DNA from: Cryptomeria japonica
Taxonomy: Eukaryota; Streptophyta; Pinopsida; Cupressales; Cupressaceae
NCBI RefSeq assembly: GCF_030272615.1
Contig: NC_081413.1
Coordinates: 183,034,951-183,098,950, forward strand
DNA length: 64,000 nt
Direction: 5' to 3'
How positions within the stretch are numbered: position 1 is the first letter of the stretch; the number at the start of each line of letters is the position of its first letter. Of the stretch, positions 42,076 to 51,231 are shown piece by piece. The translations under genes and the position numbers were made by a program. A model generated the notes under the pieces. It was not told where the DNA came from. It was given only the letters and a program-made list of their open reading frames with translations, and made no database searches.

Positions 42076-44130
42076 TTGTACTTACTGTTAGAATGTCTGC
42101 ATCAAGAAATTCAATGTGAAAAGGTATGTCATGTTGTAAAGGTGCTTTAGCCAATTGATCAACAATGACCTGTCCTTTGATAGCTTTTTGGTCAACATAC
42201 TCTATATCAAATTCACTTAGTATCATAACCCATTTGGCTAGTCTTCCTGTCAAGGTTGACTTGCTCAACAAATACTTTAGTGGATCTATCTTTGCTATTA
42301 GTTTCACAGAATGAGTCAACATATAATGTCACAACTTCTGAGTTCCAAACACAACTATAAGGAAAACATAGTGCGAAAACGTCTTCCTAACGTCAATTCA
42401 ATAGGGGATTAGGCAAGTATGCCTTTTAAAATTCTTTTGCAAACACATTAAGATGACACAGATAGATGATTCAAGTATCCAAACACACAGAGAAAAGACA
42501 CAAAGATTTACGTGGAAAAACCCTTACGGGAAAAAACCCACCACCCAACTGCAAGACTACTTTATTCGCAGTAAAAGGATTACAATAAAGTTATAGTCTT
42601 AACAAAGAAGGTATTCATTCTTAGTCTACACGGTTTGAAACTATGCTATAACATCATACAAAACATACAAGACTACAAACATGCCAAAACTACAACAACG
42701 TAGCCTCTCTGCATCCCTTTGTAGTCACTTTGTTATGCTCTGATCAGAACAGACCTATTGGTTCACTCTGCTCTGCTCAACAATCATTCAACCTCTGTCA
42801 CACCTCGGTTACATTTCTGGCAACAAATATATCAGCCAAGATTACAATGTATCGGTTAAGCATAATCGTTATGGAATCCAACGATCTTCCATCCATCCAA
42901 CTGCATTTCAGTTTCCTCTAGCCACTCTAATAGTTAGTCGCTCCAACCACCAGGAATTCTAACCGTCGAGCGACTACCAGTCGGTTCATGAACTCGTGGG
43001 AACCAAATATCCCATATTCATTCAGAAGTTGGGTCAGTTCATATTCATATACACCGATAGTCTCATCCTTAGTTTTCGAGCATTCACCTTTTTGGATCTC
43101 GGTTCGATATCACATCCACAGTCGGTCTCTGCTCCATCGGCCATCGTTGTAGCTTTCAACCAGTAGATTTGATCACCCAATGATACCCGATCACCAAAGG
43201 TGACTCCATCGGGTCATCGACATAACCTTCCTATTGTCTCCCCAATCCCCGATCACTCTGAGGATGTTTACACCAAACCATCGAGTCTTCGGCCAAATAA
43301 TGAACAAGTAATCTCGATCCCCCGATACAATAGTAGACGACTCCACTAATGTGCTCCAAACTTGGTCGGCTCCATTGGCTCTTCAGGCTAACCTACACTA
43401 CGATATTACCTCGATAACCTATGGTGGTCTCATCGAGTCATCGACTCACGCCCAACATTGCTATCCAGATAAGTGAAGCACTCCAAGACAAAATAGAGTG
43501 GACTCATCAGGACTTCAACATAGCCTTCATCATGTTGACCCGATTGCTGATATCAACCTGATCGCCGAAGGTGACTTCATCAGGTATCGACGTAGCTTCA
43601 AACTAAGACCTCTGATAGTCGATGTCAACCCAGGCTGCCTAAGATACGTCCATTGGATCATCAACACAACTCTGATATAGTCTTCCCGAAAGCTGAAGTT
43701 ATCTTGATGACCGAAGTCAACTTCGTCAAGTCATTGGGATGACTTCAAACCTACTATGTCGATATGCGAATAAGTCACACTGATCAAAAAAGTGTTCAAC
43801 AACCAAGAAGGTAACAAGGTAACACTCTGCTGCTCCATCGGTGTAGGCTACTCTGATCAACCTGAACATGGTCAGGAGAATTCAAGGCATATTCCCAACA
43901 ACAACTACTAGACATGTCTTCTCTATTGAAGAATAATTCAGTTCATAGCCAACAAGTGTTCTACTAATGTAATACACTGCTCTTTCTTTTCCTTCTTCAT
44001 CATGTTGAGCTAGGAGAGATCCTAATGATACATTTGTCGCTGAGATATAGAGGAACAATGGTTTCCCTTTGGTTGGTGATACCAATACTGGAGGATTCAT
44101 AAGATGTTCTTTGATTTGCAAAAAAACTTC
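42076..44130 (-). pseudogene. First RNase H of B, split by a solo LTR
   Basis: 44121-43906 minus gives QIKEHLMNPPVLVSP, LFLYISATNVSLGSLLAQH and VYYISRTLVGYELNYSSIE. 42350-42076 minus gives KLxHYMLTHSVKLIAKIDP, AKWVMILSEFDIEYVDQKAI and GQVIVDQLA. The two halves join in frame when the solo LTR and one ACAAC copy are removed. The upstream side ends abruptly at the truncated 5' LTR (44131), so RT, protease and gag are deleted. Confidence 0.85.
42356..43900 (-). mobile_element. Solo LTR, probably Ty1/copia
   Basis: 1545 bp inserted in B's RNase H with a perfect duplication ACAAC (42351-42355 and 43901-43905). On the minus strand it starts TGTTGGGAATATGCC and ends CCTTATA, where CCTTACA would be expected (one transition). 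Near its 3' end the minus strand has the GTTTTTCCACGTAAATC type block that is frequent in plant copia LTRs. No internal genes, so it is a solo LTR left by recombination. Confidence 0.75.
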
Positions 44131-45250
44131 TTCATCATCAAAATACTACCTCCAACATGTTAGTTTCACAAAATAAAAAGGAAATGCTACAGGAAATCCA
44201 AACTCAACCAATGAAACTACATGAAATTGATATTAAAATAAAAACATATTATTACCTTCATGATTTATATCTCATTGTGTCCTAACTCCATTGTTCCTGG
44301 TTATAGATGGTGTTCTCTTAGACAAGCACTGGTAGCTTCCAAGATGGCATATTAAGAATGGACTAATAACTGATAGTTAATTGATACTATGATATGCAAT
44401 GTTAAATAACTATGCTAAATGATTATGTTAAATTATTATGCTATTTGCTTCAAGATTAGAACTCACGAATGCATAAGTTTTCACAAATGATTAACTTGAA
44501 AACTCACTTGAAGACTTACTCTCTCTTAACTAAAACTCTTGATTTTATAGACTTTGAGAGGATAAAATGATGTGTCTCAAATCAATGGTCATGATCAGAT
44601 CTATAGATTTGGATGGATGTGAGCAAAGGTGAAGGTTGAGAGAAAAGGGGAAGGAGAAGACAAGTGTCACTCATCTCACCTTGACTAGGTTGCTGACTGG
44701 GGGAATCTACGGATGGTTGGAGAAAATTTAGGCATGAGAGGACAAGTGGACTCAAGTCCTTCCTAAGATCTAAGATGTAGGGATGTTGGAGAGAATATAG
44801 AAGGAGGTTATGAAATATGTGTACGTACACAATATTTCATTAAATTTGGAGGTTGAAGATAAATGATGAATTAATATTTAAGAAATATTAATTTCCTTAG
44901 CCACATGATGGATGAGTTGGCAAAGGGAAGATGAAGTGGAGATGGAAGGTGAGTTGGATAATAGATTAAATAATTTAAGAAATAATTTAATATTTGAGAC
45001 TATAGGATAGGAGAATAATCATTAAACATTAGATATTCAAATGATTGAAGGCAATAATTAAATATTTTGATATTCAATTAATTAGAGGAATAGAATAGAT
45101 GAATTAATTAATAAAATATTTCAATTATATTAATTAATAGAAAGACACGAAAATGAATTAAATAAATTAATCTTTTCAAATTAACTATTTAATAGAAGAA
45201 TAAATATAAATATTTATTTAATTGGTCATAGTCATTTTTATGTGTATACA
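44131..45250 (-). repeat. 5' LTR of B, last bases missing
   Basis: Matches 1746-2844 from TTCATCATCA onwards. The last 15 bases or so of the minus-strand LTR and the whole primer-binding site are gone, and RNase H coding sequence follows at once. TATA-like site at about 44543-44550. Followed by GTAAT (45251-45255), the right copy of B's duplication. Confidence 0.85.
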
Positions 45251-45255
45251 GTAAT

Positions 45256-45491
45256 ACTAACCATTAAATAGGTGAGATTTGATCTGACTTCTACATTCAC
45301 CAACTCTATGTCCAAGCTTATGGCATGAAAAATAGTTACCTTTAAAACTTGGTGAGTACCTAGTTTGAGTAGGAGCAAGAAGCATCTTGCATACTTTCTT
45401 GTTCCAGATTTGAGGGAAACTATTTTGGTTAGAGTTTCTTACTTCATCCATGACCTTCTATCTACTAGCTTTATTCATCTTTTTCATGAAC
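45256..45491 (-). pseudogene. Copia-like gag remnant of H, upstream part
   Basis: The minus strand gives KVMDEVRNSNQNSFPQIWN, a TQTRYSPSFKG segment and YFSCHKLGHRVGEC, a CCHC knuckle with the first Cys lost. This wording is typical for gag of plant copia elements that carry two or three knuckles. Upstream it is cut by element E at 45492 (likely duplication TGAAC 45487-45491), and downstream by B. The frame continues into the knuckles at 1515-1740. Confidence 0.65.
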
Positions 45492-45912
45492 TGATGCAGG
45501 AGCACACCCGGTTCACAACAATCTTGAATGAACCAAAAACATTTTCTTTTCTATTTTAGTTTTCCTTTTTGTGTGTCCTATTTTTGGCTCACCATTTCCT
45601 AGGGAGTTGGAATCTACTTGAAGACTTGATCATCCTTCTTGCTTTCAAACTGCATCTCATTTGGATCACTTTCTGGCAAGATATCGCTACTGGTTGTTCT
45701 TTTATTACTAGTTGCTTGAGACCTATTCTAGTAATCTACCGAAACCTATTCCAAATCTTGTGGAGTCTTGGGCGTTGATCTTGATGTTGCTTTTCTTGTG
45801 GCCGACCTTCTACGTTTCATCCTTTGGATTTTTTAGAGGAATCTCTTGGCAAAGGCCGATCTTATTCATTTTGCACTTTAGGTCTTGTTCTTCGGGTTTG
45901 GATCCTTTGGAT

Positions 45913-45948
<36 letters not shown>

Positions 45949-46243
45949 AATCATGCTTTAGAGTGGGGGGGAATTAGAAAAATAAGAAGTATCAGATAGA
46001 TATATTGTGCCTAGAAGGTAGATCTTTTTCGATTCAAGGTCCCAGTGTGACCTATTCTACTAGGCCTGTGTGTCGGTATGATGTAACTTTATTTGTTACC
46101 AGTTGGATGTAATTAACTTTCATGCAATAAAAATATATGTTCAGCATTGCCTCCATCATATCTATGTGTTTCCCTTGTGTTTACTCTTGCTGACCAGTTT
46201 GGACTGATCTCCTTGAGGTCCCTACTCGTCGGTGACTACTTCA
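45492..46243 (+). repeat. 5' LTR of E
   Basis: Starts TGATGCAGGAGCAC and ends GACTACTTCA, two bases before the primer-binding site. The start is deduced from the break in H's gag and the TG...CA rule, since the 3' LTR is not in the window. It contains a (TA)n run at about 45916-45943. The open frames 45569-45999 have no recognisable product. Confidence 0.65.
45916..45943. repeat. (TA)n microsatellite
   Basis: About 14 TA units inside E's LTR. It lies upstream of the likely transcript body and may serve as a TATA element, but that cannot be judged. Confidence 0.8.
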
Positions 46244-46245
46244 AG

Positions 46246-46263
46246 TGGTATCAGAACAAAGTT
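46246..46263 (+). promoter_or_regulatory. Primer-binding site of E (initiator tRNA-Met type)
   Basis: TGGTATCAGAACAAAG closely follows the TGGTATCAGAGC complement of plant initiator tRNA-Met. Confidence 0.85.
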
Positions 46264-46351
46264 TCATTCTGGAGGTTGTGTGTCCTGAATTTTGTTGTGG
46301 GGCAGCGGATTGCAGATTCCACTTGCAATTGTAGAGGACTAGCATGGATCA

Positions 46352-47520
46352 ATGGTGTGAAGAGGAACTAGGAATGGTGGAGCACGTGGGAATGCAGACC
46401 CTATTGTAATGGAGATGTTGCGAGGAATAGCAGCCCAGTTAGAAGTCGTGGAGACAACCAAGAGAAGAGGCCGACATATTGAGGATGTGAGCGAAGATGA
46501 AGGAGAAGAAGCCCTGGTGGAACAAGTGAACTTACCGACAATTGATTCAGAGGAGGAAAGGTTTTTAAGGGTTTTAAGTTTGGCAAACACTAAACCTCAT
46601 TTTACCCCACCAGAATATGATGGGAAGTTAGATTCAGATGAGTTGATTGATTGGATCTCAGAGATGGAGAAGTATTTTGATTTTGAAAACACTGCAGAAG
46701 AGAGGAAGGTGAAATATGCCTATACCTGGTTGAAAGGTCATGCATCTCTTTGGTGGGAGAACTTACACATTGATAGGAAAAGATGAGGTAAAGTAAAGAT
46801 TAAGACATGTGATAGGATGATTGCTGAGTTAAAATGAAATTTTGTCCTTGCAAATTATCAAGTAGATTTGTTCTGGAAGTTGCAGAACCTGAGACAAAAC
46901 GAACCTAGTGTGAAGGAGTATACCAAAGCATTTTACAAGTTGAACATTAGATCTGGACATGTTGATGATGAAGTTGAGAAAATTTCAAGATATTTGAACG
47001 GATTATGGATGTCTATACAAGATGAACTCAGTATGATCAAATTGGAGAGTGTTGAAGAGGCGTACCAGTATGCAATAAAGGCTGAAGAGAAATTGCACAA
47101 AACTCATGAGCAGAGACAGAGAGGTAGAGGCAGAAGGTTTGCTGGAGGAATATTTCAAGGAGGAAGAGGAACCCGTATAGATTAGAACAAGTACAAGGAA
47201 GTGATAAAGGAAGGTAATTTATACCGGAAGGATGATAGAAATTTCTACCAGAGGATAGAACTGGATGGTTGTCGGAATGAGAACTTTGGAAGACAAGATA
47301 AAAGGAAATTGAGAGGAACTTGCTTTAAATGTGGAGGATAAGGACACTATGTATTTGAATGTAAGAAGACAGAGGCTACTAGAAGAGAAGCAATGGTGGA
47401 AGAGAACCCCACCGGATCAGAAAATAAATCAGAAGATGCAGAACTGTTGATGATGAGGAGAGATTTGTGTTATACTGGAGGAGATGAAGAACCCTTGCAA
47501 AGGAAGAACCTATTCAAGAA
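46352..47520 (+). pseudogene. gag of E
   Basis: The frame begins at about 46352 with a stop at the third codon, then is open from 46409. The gag core includes EYDGKLDSDELIDWISEMEKYF (about 46615-46680), WLKGHASLWWENL (about 46727-46765) and LQNLRQNEPSVKEYTKAF. A CCHC knuckle at about 47325-47370 is CFKCGG-stop-GHYVFEC. At least five in-frame stops, mostly where Arg or Gln is expected. Same frame throughout. Confidence 0.85.
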
Positions 47521-47766
47521 CAAATGGTGAATAAGTTGAAATTAGAGAGATTGAAACACCTTAAGCCTTATTAGATAGCATGGATTCAAGATGAACATAA
47601 GTTGTTAGTAAGTGAACAGTGTTTGGTAAAATTGAAAATTGGGAATTATCATATTGAAGTTTTGTGTGATATTATGCCTATGGATATTTGTCATTTTTTG
47701 TTGGGAAGACCTTAGTAGTTTGATAGATAGTAAATACATGATGGGAGGAAGAATACATACACTATT
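47521..47766 (+). pseudogene. Protease remnant of E, active site deleted
   Basis: After KNLFKN the sequence jumps directly to a MVNKLKLERLKHLKPY segment that in related elements lies after the DSG active-site region. Then IAWIQDEHKLLVSEQCLVKLK and DICHFLLGRP (about 47690-47710) follow, the distal protease segment. The frame changes at the jump. The DSG motif is absent from all frames, so a piece of the domain is deleted. Stops follow GRP. Confidence 0.7.
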
Positions 47767-48910
47767 GTGGCCAATGGGATGAAGCAAACCTTGTTGCCTT
47801 TTGAGGAACCTTTGAATAATGAAGTCTGTACAAATACCAAAATTTGTCTAGTAGTTGGAAGGAAGTTAATGGATGGACTGAGACATGAGAATGTGTGTTT
47901 TTCCTTAATTCCTAAGAAGACTGAGAGACCGGAACTGGAAGGAGAACACCCAACACAGATAAGAGATTTGCTAATAGAATATGAGGACATCATTTTAGAT
48001 AATGTACCTGATGGATTACCACCTATCAGAAGTATAAGTCATTGCATCGACTTGGTTCCCGGAGTTAGTTTGCCTAACAAAGCTGCACACCAGTTAACAC
48101 TGATAGAGAATGAAGAACTGAATAGACAAGTGCAGGAGCTATTGGAGAAAGGTTTGATCAGGGAAAGTCTGAGCTCTTGTCCAATACCAGTAGTATTAGC
48201 ACCTAAGAAGAATAGAGATTGGAGGATTGTATCGATTCAAGAGCAATAAATAAGACAACAGTGAAATATCGGTTTCCCTTGCCTAGGATGGATGACATAA
48301 TGGACTATTTGAGTAGAGAAAAATACATTAACAAGATAGATTTGAAGAGTGGATATCATCAGATCAGGATCAAAGAAGGTGACGAGTGGAAGACAACATT
48401 TAAGATAAATGAAGGAATATATGAATGGTTGGTGATGCATTTTGGTTTGACTAATGCACCGAGTACTTTATGAGGCTGATGAATGAGGTATTGAAGAAAT
48501 TCTTGTGTAAGTTTTTTATTGTGTATTTGGATGACATTCTGATTTTTAGTAAGACAAAAGAGGAGCATTTGTTGCAATTAAGACAAGTTTTGCAGAGGTT
48601 GAGAGAAGAAAAGTTGTTGATCAATATCAAGAAGTGCACTTTCATGAAGGATGAGTTAGTCTTTTTAGGATTTGTGATATCTGAGGATGGTTTGAAGATG
48701 GACCCTGAGAAAGTGAAAGCCATTGTTGAGTGGCCTACACCAAAAAGCATTGGAGAGGTAAGATCATTTCATGGATTGGCTAGATTTTACTGGAAGTTTA
48801 TTAGAAATTTTAGTTCAGTTTGTAACCTTATGACTGAAACCGTGAGGGGGGATCGGAAGGAATTCAAGTGGACCACCGGAGAAAACAAAAGTTTTGAATT
48901 ATTGAAATAG
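47767..48910 (+). pseudogene. Reverse transcriptase of E
   Basis: 47767-48249 gives the N-terminal part (DGLPPIRSISHCIDLVPG, LLEKGLIRESLSSCPIPVVL). A one-base shift near 48222 leads to [17 protein letters not shown] and [16 protein letters not shown], then [15 protein letters not shown] second shift near 48470 leads to FIVYLDDILIFSKT (catalytic YLDD, about 48518-48555) and GLKMDPEKVKAIVEWPTPK. Three frames are needed in total. Most catalytic residues remain recognisable. Confidence 0.9.
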
Positions 48911-49395
48911 AAGGTGGCTGCGCAGCCTGTGTTGGCTTTACTAGATTTCAATAAGGTATTTCAAGTGGATTGTGATGCAAGTGGAACAATAATAGGAGTA
49001 GTTTTGAGTCAATAAGGGAGAGAAATAGCATATTTCAGTGATAAATTGAATGATGCCCAGAAGAGATATTCAGTGTATGATCAAGAGTTTTATGTCATAG
49101 TTCAAGCCTTGAATAAATGGAGAAATACTTATTGCCTAAGGATTTTGTGTTGTAAATAGATCATCAAGCTTTGCACTATTTGAACAGTCAGTGTAAGTTG
49201 AATCAGATTCATATGAGATGGGTAGAGTTCTTGCAAAGTTACACCTTTGTGTTGAAGCATAGAAGTGGGAAATCTAACAAAGTTGTTGATGGATTAAGTA
49301 GGAGAAAGAATTTGATGACAGAGATGAGAGTGACATTATTAGGTTTCAAAGATTTGAAGACCTTGTATGATGAAGACCCAAATTTTCCAGAATAG
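48911..49395 (+). pseudogene. RNase H of E
   Basis: [18 protein letters not shown] (about 48960-49010) has the first catalytic Asp, then IAYFSDKLNDAQKRYSVYDQEF and, after a frame change, HALHYLNSQCKLNQIHMRWVEF with GKSNKVVDGLSRR at about 49270-49310. Stops are at 48908 and 49013. It joins RT to integrase. Confidence 0.85.
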
Positions 49396-49716
49396 TGGAA
49401 AGCATGCAGAGAACCGGTTATGGTTGATAGGGCCAAATGGTTGGATTATTTCATTCAGGATGGGATGTTATTCAAGGGAGTTTAGTTATGCATACCTAAG
49501 AGTTCCATGAGAGAGAACCTAATAAAAGAGAAGCATAGTGGAGGTTTAGCTAGACATTTTGGCATTGATAAAACAGTTGCATTGGTGAGTGAGTAGTACT
49601 TTTGGCCCCAGATTCATAAAGATATTAAGAGATATGTGTAGAGTTGTAGAGTTTGTCAAGTTGCAAAAGGTAGTAGTCAAAATGTGGGATTGTATAAACC
49701 TTTGACAATACTGATA
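49396..49716 (+). pseudogene. Integrase of E, N-terminal part
   Basis: HSGGLARHFGIDKTVALVSE, then YFWPQIHKDIKRYV and CRVCQVAKG give the HHCC zinc-binding region. Stops at about 49393, 49483, 49594 and 49639. It is cut at 49716 by element F. TGATA at 49712-49716 is the left target duplication. Confidence 0.87.
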
Positions 49717-51194
49717 TGTCATGCCCAACTTTTGGGCACGAATGGAATAATAATTTTTTTTTTTTAAATACTTAACTAAATATCGACTTACTTAATTAAT
49801 ATAATGCAATTTTGTTGTGTCTCAACTACATTTGTGAATTCAAGTGATTAAATTCAGCTAGGGATAAAGCTTAACTGAGTTTTTTCGAAAGGCTAATATT
49901 ACTCCCATGAAGGTTATCACTAATCTCCGTAAAAAGAAAATTAATTAAAATCTCAAGAATAACGATTTATCTCGAATTTAAACTTATTAAAATTTGCCTT
50001 ATCTTTCTTAACCCTCTAAGATTCCTAAGTTTATTTATCCTCGTAATTTAAAACACCTTATTTAAATGAAACCCCCATAATTTAATATTACCTTATAATC
50101 TTATACTTAATTTGGCCCTCTTGGCCCTACAAGAACTCAGTGTTTACACCCCTTTATTTATTTATTTTTTTAAAATCTAATCCACCTAATATTAAAATCC
50201 TTCTATAAAGTTTCTTCTACTTATGCCCAATATTTAACCAAAGTATTCAAAACTTAACTTTACATCTAACAATTTTTAATACAAATTAAATATCAATTTA
50301 ATCCTACTTATATATATATATATAAATATATATATATTTATATATATATATATATATTTTTACATAATTGTCTATATAATCACTTATAACTTTATATATA
50401 TGAGTTTATAATTATATATCACAAGGGAGGGGGAAAAAGTGGTACTTATCTTTCTTTTTTTTTTTGAAAATAATTTCCCCCTTTTTAAAATAAACTTCCC
50501 TCCACACCCATCTTTTATTTTAAAGCTTAGGTGTGTGGTTGCCCTAACTCGAAATTAGGGTTAGGGAAACGGGGATGATATCAATTATTTCCCTGTTTTT
50601 TTGTGTGTGTGAGTTAGGTGTGTTTGGAAACCCTTCTCTTTTTTTTTTCTATTCATGAGTGTGTGCAGGTGAAGGGGGAGACGGCGGCCACGGGAGGGGC
50701 GCGCAGGGCCGAACCCGAGGGCCAAGACTCTTTCCCCCCATATATTTTGCATGATCCAACTTGTAGTTGGGCGGAGGTTTTTGTTGAAAGCCACAGCGTG
50801 GAGGTGGGGAGTTCGGCGGAGCGGGGGGGGGGGGGGGGGGGGGGAGAGAGAGAGCCGGCGCTGCGGGCACCGCCGGCTGCGGATGGCGGCACCGCAGACT
50901 GCAGCCGCCCGCAATCTGCGGGTGCCGCAGGCTACCGCCGCCGCCGCCCGCGAGTGCGGCCCCCGCATGGTCCAACGCACAGCTTGTTTTTTTTTTTTGT
51001 TTTAAACGTTTTTTGTTTTAGCATTATTTCGTTTTTAAAATGAAGTTTAATCATTCAAAAACAATTTATAATATGTTTTTTTTTAATAACATTTTTATAA
51101 ATATATATATATATATATTTATATGTGTATATAATTTGGTAAAATAAAATGCATAAAGTTTTCTGTATGAAACTGGCAGATTTCTTATATAAGG

Positions 51195-51231
<37 letters not shown>

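Larger units (their letters stand above)
1746..45250 (-). mobile_element. Element B: Tat-lineage Ty3/gypsy retrotransposon, split by A and 5'-deleted
   Basis: B is bounded by same-orientation LTR copies (1746-2844 and 44131-45250). The outer 5-bp duplication is ataat (1741-1745) and gtaat (45251-45255), one mismatch. Read on the minus strand it has the 5' LTR, RNase H, a second archaeal-type RNase H, integrase, a non-coding stretch, an antisense PMD ORF, a motif array, a polypurine tract and the 3' LTR. Gag, protease and RT are gone, removed together with the end of the 5' LTR. A 32-kb element (A) and a solo LTR are nested inside it. The double RNase H and the gene order place it in the Tat group of non-chromovirus Ty3/gypsy elements. 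Confidence 0.88.

Noticed and set aside
50585-51043. Several GC-rich ORFs on both strands in F's LTR
   Set aside because: Overlapping frames on both strands over a palindromic block, not conserved in length between the two LTRs.
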